In this document: positions 17,368-25,522 of the stretch, piece after piece
How positions within the stretch are numbered: the stretch's first letter is position 1
Layout of the letters: each line of letters starts with the position of its first letter
Assembly (NCBI GenBank): GCA_900766185.1
Contig: CAAFUL010000014.1
Location: 23,153-87,152, forward strand
DNA from: an uncultured Johnsonella sp.
Lineage (GTDB): Bacteria; Bacillota; Clostridia; Lachnospirales; Lachnospiraceae
Direction of reading: 5' to 3'
Length of the DNA stretch: 64,000 nt
Translations under genes and position numbers: made by a program
Notes under the pieces: generated by a model
What the model saw: the letters and a program-made list of their open reading frames with translations, nothing else
What the model was told of the DNA's origin: nothing
Databases searched by the model: none

Positions 17368-17601
17368 ATGAGTAATGGAAATAAAAAACTGATTATAACT
17401 TTTGACACTACCATGGATGCAATAGCATTTGAAAAAGCGTGTAAACCCTATGATATAGGAAGGCTTATACCTACACCACAGGTCATATCGGCAGGTTGCG
17501 GTTTTTCATGGAGTATGAAAGAAGAAGATAAAGAAAAAATACTTGAAATAATCGAGAAAGAAAAACTGGAATATGCCGCTATGAAGGCTGTAGAATTATA
17601 A
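17368..17601 (+). CDS. DUF3343 protein (putative Se/S-carrier-like)
   Basis: 77 residues. The compact alpha/beta fold of the DUF3343 family is suggested by LIITFDTTMDAIAFEKACK, then IGRLIPTPQVISAGCGFSWSM, where the conserved cysteine sits in the S-A-G-C-G motif, then a final helix. Family members are proposed to carry sulphur or selenium, but no reaction is established. It stands alone between a mobile remnant and a dispersed repeat; AAGGGG lies upstream of the ATG. Confidence 0.75.
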   Translation: MSNGNKKLIITFDTTMDAIAFEKACKPYDIGRLIPTPQVISAGCGFSWSMKEEDKEKILEIIEKEKLEYAAMKAVEL

Positions 17602-17611
17602 ATTACCCTTT

Positions 17612-17772
17612 ATCAAAGCTTACTGTTTGGGTAGCCGGATATATGTATAATATAAGACTTGATTTTACATTTGTTTAGTATTTTAGGAGCTTATCTTAAG
17701 TAGATTTGAACTTATTAAAAGCTTTGTTTTGATAACGATCGATGAGCCGCCTAAACTGTAACTTTAAGTTGA
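17612..17772. repeat. Dispersed palindromic element, copy C
   Basis: In the gap before glnS. The left end AGCTTACTGTTTGGGTAGCC (17616) and the right end CCGCCTAAACTGTAACTTTA (17747) are imperfect inverted copies of each other and of the ends in copies A, D and E. The interior is AT-rich. I see no T-box ahead of glnS. Confidence 0.55.
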
Positions 17773-17846
17773 TGTAAATTGGTCAAGGGTTAAGATGCAT
17801 TAACCGGCGATAGGGTATTTTGTATATAATCATAAGGAGATATGTT

Positions 17847-19541
17847 ATGCAGGATAAGGATATGTTAAAAGAAGAGGAAAGTGAAAAGGAAGTTGTTTCT
17901 AAAAACTTTATAGAGATGGAGATAGAAAAAGACCTTGAAACCGGAAGATATAAGACGGTCAAGACCAGATTTCCTCCGGAGCCTAACGGATATTTGCACA
18001 TAGGTCATGCAAAGTCGATAATACTTAACTATGGTTTAGCTAAAAAGTATGGCGGAAGTTTTAACTTAAGATTTGATGATACAAATCCTACAAAAGAAAA
18101 GATAGAATTTGTAGACTCGATCAAAGAAGATGTGGACTGGCTGGGTGCAGTATATGATGACAGGTTATTTTTTGCCTCAGACTACTTTGAAGAGATGTAT
18201 GAAAAGGCTGTGCTTTTAATTAAAAAGGGTAAGGCTTATGTCTGTGACTTAACTGCGCAGCAGATAAAGGAGTACAGAGGAGATTATAATACTCCGGGAA
18301 AGGAAAGCCCTTACAGAAACAGAAGTATAGAAGAGAATTTGAAATTTTTCGAAGAAATGAAAGAGGGTAAGTATGCTGACGGTGAAAAAGTCCTAAGAGC
18401 TAAAATAGATATGTCAGCCGGCAATATCAATATGAGAGATCCCGTAATTTACAGGGTTGCCCATATACCCCACCATAACACAAAGGACAAGTACTGCATA
18501 TATCCTATGTATGATTTTGCCCATCCTTTGGAAGATGCCATAGAGGGAATAAGCCATAGTCTTTGTACTTTGGAATTTGAAGATCACAGACCTTTGTATG
18601 AGTGGTTTGTAAATGAATGTGAGTATGAAAATCCCCCAAGGCAGATAGAATTTGCCAAGTTATATCTTACCAATGTTATAACCGGAAAAAGATATATTAA
18701 AAAGCTTGTAGAAGATAAAATAGTCGACGGCTGGGATGATCCAAGGCTCGTATCGATAGCGGCACTCAGAAGAAGGGGATATACCAAGGAAGCTATATGG
18801 AAGTTCGTGGAGCTGTGCGGTATATCCAAGGCTAATTCCTCAGTTGACTCTGCCATGCTTGAATACTGTATAAGGGAGGACTTAAAGTTAAAGAAATCCC
18901 GTATTATGGCAGTGCTTGATCCGATAAAGCTTGTTATAGATAACTATCCCGAGGGTGAGGTAGAGGAACTTGAGATGCCTAACAATATGGAAAATCCCGA
19001 GCTTGGCTCAAGAACCATGTCCTTCGGTAAAGAGCTTTACATAGAAAGAGATGACTTTATGATAGAGCCGCCTAAGAAGTACTTTAGGCTTTACCCGGGA
19101 AATGAAGTAAGACTTATGGGAGCTTATTTTGTAAAATGTACTTCCTATGAGCTGGATGAAGCAGGTAGAGTCAGCGTAGTTCATGTGGAATATGATAAGG
19201 AGACTAAGAGCGGTTCAGGCTTTGAAGGAAGAAAGGTTAAGGGAACTATACACTGGGTTCATGCAGCTACAGCTATTAAGGCGGAGTGCAGACTTTATGA
19301 AAATATAGTTGATGAAGAAAAAGGAAAGCTTGATGAAGAAGGAAACTTAAATCTTAATCCAAACTCATTAACAGTGCTTAAAGATTGCTATATAGAAGGC
19401 GGTATTGCCGGTTGCAAGAAGTACGACAGTTATCAATTTTTAAGAAACGGATATTTTTGTGTAGACTGCAAGGACAGTACGGATGAAAAACCTGTATTTA
19501 ACCGTATAGTAGGTCTTAAGAGTTCATTTAAGTTAAATTAG
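17847..19541 (+). CDS. glnS: Glutaminyl-tRNA synthetase
   Basis: Charges tRNA-Gln directly with glutamine. An upstream ATG (17820) is passed over for the ATG at 17847, which has AAGGAG at the right distance; 564 residues. The class I HIGH motif is FPPEPNGYLHIGHAKS. The KMSKS position reads NVITGKRYIKKL, so the usual S-K is G-K. The DGWDDPRL element and the two-barrel anticodon-binding C-terminus (VRLMGAYFVKCTSYELDEAG onward) are present. A downstream glyoxalase-fold gene follows after 10 bases. Confidence 0.95.
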   Translation: MQDKDMLKEEESEKEVVSKNFIEMEIEKDLETGRYKTVKTRFPPEPNGYLHIGHAKSIILNYGLAKKYGGSFNLRFDDTNPTKEKIEFVDSIKEDVDWLGAVYDDRLFFASDYFEEMYEKAVLLIKKGKAYVCDLTAQQIKEYRGDYNTPGKESPYRNRSIEENLKFFEEMKEGKYADGEKVLRAKIDMSAGNINMRDPVIYRVAHIPHHNTKDKYCIYPMYDFAHPLEDAIEGISHSLCTLEFEDHRPLYEWFVNECEYENPPRQIEFAKLYLTNVITGKRYIKKLVEDKIVDGWDDPRLVSIAALRRRGYTKEAIWKFVELCGISKANSSVDSAMLEYCIREDLKLKKSRIMAVLDPIKLVIDNYPEGEVEELEMPNNMENPELGSRTMSFGKELYIERDDFMIEPPKKYFRLYPGNEVRLMGAYFVKCTSYELDEAGRVSVVHVEYDKETKSGSGFEGRKVKGTIHWVHAATAIKAECRLYENIVDEEKGKLDEEGNLNLNPNSLTVLKDCYIEGGIAGCKKYDSYQFLRNGYFCVDCKDSTDEKPVFNRIVGLKSSFKLN

Positions 19542-19551
19542 GAGGAGATAT

Positions 19552-19923
19552 ATGTTTAGTTTTAATCACTTTAATTTTAATGTTCTGGATTTGGAAAGAA
19601 GCCTTAAGTTTTATGATGAAGCCCTTGGATTAAAGCCTGTAAGAACATTGGATGCCGAGGACGGTTCATTTAAGCTTATATACCTTGGAGACGGGAAAAC
19701 CGGTTTTACTTTAGAGCTTACCTGGTTAAGAGATAGAAAGGAAGCTTATAATCTGGGTGATTTGGAATATCATTTGGCACTTGAGACTGATGATATGGAA
19801 GCAGCTCATAAAAAACATGAGGAGCTTGGTGTAATTTGCTATGAGAACCCCGGTATGGGAATTTACTTTATATCAGATCCTGACGGATATTGGATAGAGA
19901 TAATACCTAAAAAAGATAGATAA
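19552..19923 (+). CDS. Glyoxalase I-like metalloprotein (VOC fold)
   Basis: 123 residues, two beta-alpha-beta-beta-beta modules. The N-terminal NHFNFNVLDLERSLKFYDEA, TLELTWLRD and the C-terminal SDPDGYWIEIIPK match lactoylglutathione lyase-like proteins; likely metal ligands are the His near residue 4-5, the Glu of TLELT, the His of EYHLALE and the Glu of WIEII. It probably detoxifies methylglyoxal-type adducts, but the thiol cofactor is unknown. It is 10 bases after glnS with AGGAGG upstream, so likely co-transcribed. Confidence 0.8.
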   Translation: MFSFNHFNFNVLDLERSLKFYDEALGLKPVRTLDAEDGSFKLIYLGDGKTGFTLELTWLRDRKEAYNLGDLEYHLALETDDMEAAHKKHEELGVICYENPGMGIYFISDPDGYWIEIIPKKDR

Positions 19924-19944
19924 GGCTTTTTAAAAGAGCTTAGG

Positions 19945-20096
19945 CTTTCAACATTTAATTTTTATTTATAAATTTAGGTGAAGATGAATACCGGCAGTAG
20001 CCTGACAGATATACATATATAATATACCAAATGAAAGCTTGCTTTCAGATGTATATTATATATGTATATCTAAACTACCAAAACTGTAAGCTAAAA
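19945..20096. repeat. Dispersed palindromic element, copy D
   Basis: Between the glyoxalase-like gene and the convergent helix-repeat gene. ATTTAATTTTTATTTATAAA (19952) and GAAGATGAATACCGGCAGTA are shared with copy A. A long hairpin follows (GATATACATATATAATATAC with GTATATTATATATGTATATC) capped by TGAAAGC-TT-GCTTTCA, then CTACCAAAACTGTAAGCT as the right end. It may also act as a bidirectional terminator. Confidence 0.6.
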
Positions 20097-20102
20097 ATCA
20101 CA

Positions 20103-20870
20103 TTAATGAAAATCTTCAAATATTTGATCATCAGAATCTTGGAAGCTTTCCTTGATATCTTCTACAGTATCTGCAACTTCTTCTTTGATATCTTTAGCAG
20201 TATCTGAGGTATGGTATGCAAAATCCTTGGCACCTTCTTTAACATCTGCGGAAAAATCCTTTACATCTTTTTTAACATCTGAAGAAAAATCCTTGATATC
20301 TTCTTTAACATCTGAAGAAAAATCCTTAACACCCTCCTTAACATCTGCAGAAAAGTCCTTGGCATCTTCTTTCACATCTGCAAAAGAATCCTTTACATCT
20401 TCTTTAAGATCTTTGGCAGTCTCAGCTAAATTATCCTTAATATCTTCAGCCTTCTTTTGTAGGTCTTCTTTGACATCAGTTGCAGCCTCTGTCATATCTT
20501 CCTGTGCAAAGTTATTTTTTTGTGTAAATCTTTTGCCCATATCTCCGGCAACTCTGGCTGCAGCACTTGTATTATCAACTATAATATTGCCTACATCCTT
20601 AAGTATTTCCTTAGCTGCACCTGCCATACCCTTGCTTGCTTCAAAAGTGTCCTTGGCTGCCATAACAAAGTCATCTTTATCTGAGCTTAAAGCTATATAG
20701 TTTCTGTCCTTAGTTGTAGTGTTTTGTGTATCATCATCTTCAAATTCAAAGAAATCATCTTCCAAGTCCTTATGGAAAGATTTGTATTTTAAAATATAAG
20801 ATATAGCAGTGGTGGCAACAATTCCGAGAGCGGTTAAGGTTACTATCTTACCCAGTAGTTTTTTTGCCAT
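20103..20870 (-). CDS. Membrane-tethered apolipoprotein/LEA-like 11-mer repeat protein
   Basis: 255 residues of unknown role. An N-terminal helix (VTLTALGIVATTAISYIL) anchors it. Residues ~150-215 hold at least four exact-phase 11-residue repeats of the form KDFSADVKEGV, KDFSSDVKEDI, KDFSSDVKKDV, KDFSADVKEGA, encoded by a 33-base tandem repeat; weaker copies extend both ways. Such 11-mers form amphipathic helices that bind membranes (apolipoprotein, YtxH- and LEA-like proteins). AGGAGG precedes the ATG. It is convergent with the glyoxalase-like gene and divergent from zur. Stress or envelope protection is inference. Confidence 0.65.
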   Translation of the reverse strand: MAKKLLGKIVTLTALGIVATTAISYILKYKSFHKDLEDDFFEFEDDDTQNTTTKDRNYIALSSDKDDFVMAAKDTFEASKGMAGAAKEILKDVGNIIVDNTSAAARVAGDMGKRFTQKNNFAQEDMTEAATDVKEDLQKKAEDIKDNLAETAKDLKEDVKDSFADVKEDAKDFSADVKEGVKDFSSDVKEDIKDFSSDVKKDVKDFSADVKEGAKDFAYHTSDTAKDIKEEVADTVEDIKESFQDSDDQIFEDFH

Positions 20871-21223
20871 ATGAATCCTCCTTGTTAATCATTTAGTTCT
20901 TAAGGTAAATTTGTATATTTTATTTACAAGCAAACCCTTATTGATTTCTATATAGACTATAATATAAAACTCATAAAAAATAAAGACATAAATAGAATAA
21001 AAAGCTTATATATTTTTAAAAATGTATTTTATTAAGCTGCATAATAATTAAATATTGGGCTGTTTTGATATGTCAATCGGTGTTATAATTAAAAACGAAG
21101 TTTGATTATGATTCTTAAAAGTTAAACTTAACAGAATTTACACATTTAAAATCTTGACAAAAATACTAAACAGGATGTAAAATTGCAAAGGATTTGCGAT
21201 TTAACATTAGAGAGGAGATTAAA
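20871..21223. other. Divergent intergenic region between the helix-repeat gene and zur
   Basis: About 350 bases of AT-rich DNA with no convincing gene. The minus-strand RBS of the helix-repeat gene is at its left edge and the zur promoter and operator candidate at its right edge. No riboswitch was recognised. Confidence 0.5.
21154..21200 (+). promoter_or_regulatory. zur promoter with overlapping inverted-repeat operator candidate
   Basis: TTGACA at 21154-21159 and TGTAAA at 21176-21181 with a 16-base spacer. Immediately downstream ATTGCAAA-GGA-TTTGCGAT (21182-21200) is an 8-3-8 inverted repeat with one mismatch, placed where a Fur-family repressor would block initiation. It is a natural candidate for autoregulation of the zinc operon; the match to a known Zur box was not verified. 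Confidence 0.5.
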
Positions 21224-21634
21224 TTGCAAAAAGAGTATAATACAAAATTCAAAGAAGAGATGATGCTGTATTTGAAGAAAAACAGAGACAGAAGAGTTTC
21301 TGCTTATCAAATATATGAATATATGCAGGAAAATAATATAAAAATCAATCTCACAACCATATATAGGAATCTTGACAAGTTGACTAATGCAGGTAAGCTT
21401 TTGAAAGTCAAACATGCAGATGACGGATGCAGTTTATATCAGTATCTGGATGGAGATAAAGAGTGCGAAGAGCATTTGCATATACAGTGTAAAGATTGTG
21501 GCGGTATAGTACATATGGATCATGAGGGCATGGATCTTATCAATAAATATGTGCAAGATGAATGTGGATATACTCTTGATTGCAAAGACTCCGTAATAAT
21601 GGGAAAATGCGATAAGTGCCGAGAAAAAAAATAA
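21224..21634 (+). CDS. zur: Fur-family regulator, probably zinc-responsive (Zur)
   Basis: A TTG at 21194 opens the frame, but the TTG at 21224 has AGAGGAG six bases upstream and overlaps no operator, giving 136 residues. The N-terminal winged helix (YQIYEYMQENNIKINLTTIY with RNLDKLTNAGKL) is followed by a metal domain with two structural CxxC pairs (CKDC and CDKC) and a His-rich EEHLHIQC segment. Zinc specificity is inferred from the znuA-znuC-znuB genes directly downstream; PerR or Fur function is less likely on this context. Confidence 0.85.
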   Translation: MQKEYNTKFKEEMMLYLKKNRDRRVSAYQIYEYMQENNIKINLTTIYRNLDKLTNAGKLLKVKHADDGCSLYQYLDGDKECEEHLHIQCKDCGGIVHMDHEGMDLINKYVQDECGYTLDCKDSVIMGKCDKCREKK

Positions 21635-21677
21635 GTGGTTGATTTGCTGAATAAATCAGCCCTATTATGGAGGAATT

Positions 21678-22805
21678 ATGAGTAAGTTCAGTTTATTTAA
21701 GTGTGCATCAGTTATGTGTGCATCATTATTATTTTTAACAGGATGTGCAACATCCAATTCTACAAACAGTTCCACATCTGCGTCCGTTGAAGCATCAAGT
21801 GAGAGCTTGGATCAAAGCTCTTCAGTGGCTGAAGATGCAAAAGATTCAAATAAGAAAATAAGCATAGTTACTACTATATTCCCTGAATATGACTGGGTAA
21901 GAGAAATAGTAGGCAATCATTCTGATAAGTTTGAGATAACCTATCTTATGAACAAGGGTGTGGATTTACACAGTTATCAGGCAAGTGCGGAGGATATAGC
22001 AAAGGTATCGTCAGCAGACCTTTTTATCTATGTGGGCGGAGAGTCTGATACATGGGCTGAGGATGCCATAGCTGAAGCAACCAACAAAGATATGAAGGTA
22101 ATTAATTTACTTAATTCTTTAGGTTCCGATGTAAAGGAAGAAGAAGTTGTAGAGGGCATGGCTGCAGAAGATGAGCATGATCATGACCACAGTGAAGAGG
22201 CAAAAGACCATGATCACTCTGAAGAGGATAAAGATCATGACCATGCTAAAGAAGGTGAAGAAGTAGAGTATGATGAGCATGTATGGCTTTCACTTAAAAA
22301 TGCTCAAAAGCTTGTTATGGATATAGAGGCTGATATAGAAAGTCTTGATCCTGACAATGCTGCCGACTATGCTGCCAATGCAAAGGCTTATGTTCAAAAA
22401 CTTGATGAACTTGACAAGGAATATCAAAAAGCCGTAGATGAGTCAAGTGTCAAGTACATCTTAGTCGGAGACAGATTCCCATTCAGATACCTGGTTGATG
22501 ATTACGGATTAAAGTACAGTGCGGCTTTTGTAGGTTGCAGTGCAGAAACTGAAGCAAGTTTTGATACTATAACCTTCCTTGCAGGAAAACTTGATGAGTT
22601 GGGACTTAAGAATGTAGTTACTATAGAAAATTCCAATCAAAAAATAGCAAAGACAATAATAGAGAATACAAAAAATAAGGATCAGGGACTTTTAGTGCTT
22701 AATTCCTTACAGTCTGTAAGTCAAAAAGATATAGATGGAGGACTTACTTACCTTTCAGTTATGAAAGATAATTTGGAAGTACTCAAGAAAGCACTTACAA
22801 ACTAA
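21678..22805 (+). CDS. znuA: Zinc ABC transporter substrate-binding lipoprotein
   Basis: Captures zinc outside the membrane. 375 residues. Lipoprotein signal LLFLTGC at ~18-24, a Ser-rich linker, then the cluster A-I binding fold. A His/Asp/Glu-rich loop (DEHDHDHSEE, DHDHSEEDKDHDHAKEGEE, residues ~163-195) is the usual zinc scavenging loop. Ligand candidates: His in GVDLHSYQAS and His in YDEHVWLSLKN. Where ZnuA usually has a third His, the sequence reads VGDRFPFRYLVDDYGL, followed by AFVGCSAETEAS with a Cys. It is the second gene of the zur operon. Confidence 0.93.
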   Translation: MSKFSLFKCASVMCASLLFLTGCATSNSTNSSTSASVEASSESLDQSSSVAEDAKDSNKKISIVTTIFPEYDWVREIVGNHSDKFEITYLMNKGVDLHSYQASAEDIAKVSSADLFIYVGGESDTWAEDAIAEATNKDMKVINLLNSLGSDVKEEEVVEGMAAEDEHDHDHSEEAKDHDHSEEDKDHDHAKEGEEVEYDEHVWLSLKNAQKLVMDIEADIESLDPDNAADYAANAKAYVQKLDELDKEYQKAVDESSVKYILVGDRFPFRYLVDDYGLKYSAAFVGCSAETEASFDTITFLAGKLDELGLKNVVTIENSNQKIAKTIIENTKNKDQGLLVLNSLQSVSQKDIDGGLTYLSVMKDNLEVLKKALTN

Positions 22806-22824
22806 TTAAGATTAAGAGGTTTAT

Positions 22825-23526
22825 ATGTCATACATTAAATGCAAAGACTTATCGGTAGGCTATGACGGTAACATAGTCAGCCAAGGAATTAATTTTAATT
22901 TGGAAGCCGGTGATTATTTATGCATAGTTGGAGAAAACGGTGCCGGTAAGTCTACTTTAATGAAAACCCTACTCGGTTTGATCCCTAAATTATCGGGAGA
23001 GATGGAGTATGGTGAGGATTTAAGTAAGAGTGATATAGGTTATTTGCCACAGCAGACGCTTTTGCAAAAAGATTTTCCGGCTTCGGTTTGGGAAATAGTT
23101 TTATCGGGACATATAGGTAAGGGAAGCTTATATTATAGCCGTATACAAAAGCAAATAGCAAGAGAGAGTATGGAATATATGTCAATATCAAATTTGGCAA
23201 ATAAGTGTTATATGGATCTATCGGGAGGACAAAAGCAAAGAGTACTGCTTGCAAGAGCACTTTGTGCGACATCTAAGCTGATACTGCTTGATGAGCCGGT
23301 AACGGGTCTTGACCCTAAGGTTACAACCGATTTTTACAACCTTGTAAAAAAACTGAATGATGACGGTATATCTATAATAATGGTTTCCCATGATATAGAC
23401 AGCAGTATAAAATATGCAAGTCATATACTGCATATAGCTGAAAAACAGCTATTTTTCGGAGAAACAAAAGACTATATTGATAGTCAGGCATATAAGATAT
23501 TCGGAATTATAGAAAACAGCAGGTAA
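22825..23526 (+). CDS. znuC: Zinc ABC transporter ATPase
   Basis: ATPase driving ZnuB. 233 residues. Walker A GENGAGKSTLMK, Q-loop YLPQQTLLQ, signature DLSGGQKQRVLLARAL, Walker B LILLDEPVTGLDP and switch His in MVSHDIDSS are intact. It is 19 bases after znuA and three bases before znuB, so all are co-transcribed under zur control (inference). Confidence 0.93.
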   Translation: MSYIKCKDLSVGYDGNIVSQGINFNLEAGDYLCIVGENGAGKSTLMKTLLGLIPKLSGEMEYGEDLSKSDIGYLPQQTLLQKDFPASVWEIVLSGHIGKGSLYYSRIQKQIARESMEYMSISNLANKCYMDLSGGQKQRVLLARALCATSKLILLDEPVTGLDPKVTTDFYNLVKKLNDDGISIIMVSHDIDSSIKYASHILHIAEKQLFFGETKDYIDSQAYKIFGIIENSR

Positions 23527-23529
23527 ATT

Positions 23530-24378
23530 ATGGGCGTATTAAATATTATAGAGAAGTTAAGATTTTACATGAGCTATCCGTTTGTTGTATATGCTTTGGT
23601 TGTAGGAGTATTTATAGCACTTTGTTCTTCTCTTTTTGGAGTAAGTTTAGTCTTAAAAAGATTTTCATTTATAGGAGACGGTTTGTCTCATGTGGCATTT
23701 GGGGCTATGTCGGTCTCAGCAGTATTAAACCTTGCAAATGATACACTGCTCACAATGCCTATAACGATTTTAGTGGCAATAATCCTTCTTAAGCTCGGAG
23801 AGAATGCCAAAATCAAAGGAGATGCTCTTATTGCAATTTTATCGGTAGGTTCACTTGCAATAGGGTATATGCTTGTCAATATGTTTTCATCCTCTGCCAA
23901 TGTATCGGGAGATGTGTGTACCAGCCTTTTCGGCTCTACTTCCATACTTACACTTACAAAGACAGAAGTTATAGTTTGCATTACTATGTCATTAGTGGTA
24001 ATATCTTTATATATAGTATTTTACAATAAGATATTTGCAATTACTTTTGATGAAACATTTGCCAAGGCGACAGGAGTCAATACGGAAAGGTATAACCTCT
24101 TTATAGCAATTATTATAGCTATAATTATAGTGCTTGGAATGAATCTTGTAGGTTCATTGCTTATTTCAGCCTTAATAGTATTTCCGGCGCTTTCTGCTAT
24201 GAGACTGATGAAGACTTTTAGGGCAGTAGTTATATGTTCGGCTGTTATGTCAATAATATGTGCCTTACTTGGTATACTGTCATCCATACTTTTGTCAACT
24301 CCTGTAGGTTCTACAATAGTACTTGTAAATATTATATTGTTTATATTATCAAGTATTATAGGGAAGGTAATTAGGTAA
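23530..24378 (+). CDS. znuB: Zinc ABC transporter permease
   Basis: Membrane channel of the zinc importer. 282 residues, about eight to nine hydrophobic helices (FVVYALVVGVFIALCSSLFG, then SLVVISLYIVFY, LFIAIIIAIIIVLGMNLVG and others). The ABC-3 family motif FIGDGLSHVAFGAMSV is near residue 50. Its stop overlaps the next start by one base (TAATG), so the downstream lipoprotein is translationally coupled. Confidence 0.92.
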   Translation: MGVLNIIEKLRFYMSYPFVVYALVVGVFIALCSSLFGVSLVLKRFSFIGDGLSHVAFGAMSVSAVLNLANDTLLTMPITILVAIILLKLGENAKIKGDALIAILSVGSLAIGYMLVNMFSSSANVSGDVCTSLFGSTSILTLTKTEVIVCITMSLVVISLYIVFYNKIFAITFDETFAKATGVNTERYNLFIAIIIAIIIVLGMNLVGSLLISALIVFPALSAMRLMKTFRAVVICSAVMSIICALLGILSSILLSTPVGSTIVLVNIILFILSSIIGKVIR

Positions 24379-25007
24379 TGTTTTTAAAAAAATTATATAC
24401 TTATTGCATACTTACGATTGTAACTGCAACTGTTTTATCGGCTTGTTCTCCAAGAAAGGGAATACTGCCAAGCAACAATGTATCTGCAATAATGGAATCT
24501 AAAATAGCTCAGGAAAGTGAAAGTGAAACGAGCTCTTCCGCACAAGAAAGCAGCAGTGAGACTGTCGAAACAAGTTCCGCTGCCGAGAGTACGGTTAATC
24601 CGCTCCTACCTGAGTTAAAGCCTACCAACAAAGACGGTATAGATTATGATCTTACAGCTATGGACGGTGACTTGGTATATGCCAGTGTATACCAAATGAT
24701 GGTCGATCCTGAGGTTTTTGAAGGCAAGGTAATCAAGATATCCGGCAGATACTATGCAAGTTTCTATGAGCCCAATAACAGGTATTACCATTATGTTATT
24801 ATAGAGGATGCTATGGCTTGTTGTGCTCAGGGTATGGAATTTGTTTGGGATGACGGAAGTCATGTATATCCGGATGAGTATCCTGAAGATAACACCTATG
24901 TGGAGGTTGTCGGTACATTTGAGACTTATACGGAAACTGACGGACAGACTTATTGCAGGCTAAAGGATGCAAGTTTTAAAGTTTTAGATAATAAGAATCA
25001 AAGTTAA
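24378..25007 (+). CDS. Lipoprotein of the zinc operon, function unknown
   Basis: 209 residues with a lipoprotein signal ending LSAC, a Ser/Glu/Thr-rich linker (~40-75) and a C-terminal beta-rich domain (~90-205) resembling an OB-like fold (FEGKVIKISGRYYASFYEP, YVEVVGTFETYTE). A Cys pair in DAMACCAQGMEF could bind metal, similar to the CC motif in the C-terminal domain of YcgQ/TIGR03943-type proteins often found with zinc genes; that link is from memory. Start overlaps the znuB stop, so a role in zinc handling at the cell surface is likely. Confidence 0.65.
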   Translation: MFLKKLYTYCILTIVTATVLSACSPRKGILPSNNVSAIMESKIAQESESETSSSAQESSSETVETSSAAESTVNPLLPELKPTNKDGIDYDLTAMDGDLVYASVYQMMVDPEVFEGKVIKISGRYYASFYEPNNRYYHYVIIEDAMACCAQGMEFVWDDGSHVYPDEYPEDNTYVEVVGTFETYTETDGQTYCRLKDASFKVLDNKNQS

Positions 25008-25025
25008 GTATAGTAAAGATAAATT

Positions 25026-25080
25026 AAACTGCCATACTAAGAAGATCAGTTGAAGAATTCCTTAGTATGGCAGTTTTTTT
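25026..25080. terminator. Bidirectional terminator between the zinc operon and DUF2752 gene
   Basis: AAACTGCCATACTAAG (25026) pairs perfectly over 14+ bases with CTTAGTATGGCAGTTT (25061), followed by a seven-T run; the complement gives an A/T tract on the other strand. It ends both convergent transcripts. Confidence 0.85.
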
Positions 25081-25126
25081 GTATGTAAGAGGAAAGGTAA
25101 AATCGGCATAACTTACCGTAAACCTA

Positions 25127-25522
25127 TTACCTTAGAGGATAGGGATAGAAAGGTAAATTGCGTATGACACCATATATAAGCAGCATGGCTATAATAATTA
25201 TCAAAATTATATTCTCCACTTTACCTGTTTTAGCCTGACCTGATTTTAGATATCTCAGAGTGAAAAAAAGTATGTATATGGCAAAAAACGGTGAGAGAAT
25301 TGTAAGCAGTTGGTTGTACCTGAAGGCAAGCGGTAAATCACCATGCATCATAGCTATACCCATTCTGGTAACTCCGCAGCTTGGACAGTTAAGTCCCGTT
25401 ATAAGCTTAAAGGCACAGGGCACAGGTATATGAAAACGCATAGATAAAAAGCAGGTCAAAGCAAAAAGAAGTGCCAGACCTGCTGTTTTTAATACTGTTT
25501 TAATTCTTTGCCGAATCGCCAT
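25127..25522 (-). CDS. DUF2752 membrane protein
   Basis: About 131 residues if started at the ATG at 25522; in-frame ATGs up to 25567 would overlap the upstream gene by up to 68 bases and none has a clear RBS, so the start is uncertain. The DUF2752 signature is the cysteine motif ITGLNCPSCGVTRMGIAMMHGD after a first hydrophobic helix, followed by two more helices (TILSPFFAIYILFFTL, IILIIIIAMLLIYGVI). No biochemical role is established. It follows the DUF4234 gene in the same direction, likely as one transcript. Confidence 0.75.
   Translation of the reverse strand: MAIRQRIKTVLKTAGLALLFALTCFLSMRFHIPVPCAFKLITGLNCPSCGVTRMGIAMMHGDLPLAFRYNQLLTILSPFFAIYILFFTLRYLKSGQAKTGKVENIILIIIIAMLLIYGVIRNLPFYPYPLR

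Noticed and set aside
17602..17846. T-box leader for glnS
   Set aside because: No T-box sequence or specifier loop; the gap is a dispersed palindrome.
20152..20700. Plus-strand 182-codon frame opposite the helix-repeat gene
   Set aside because: Ser/Leu-rich antisense of the 11-mer repeats, no RBS.
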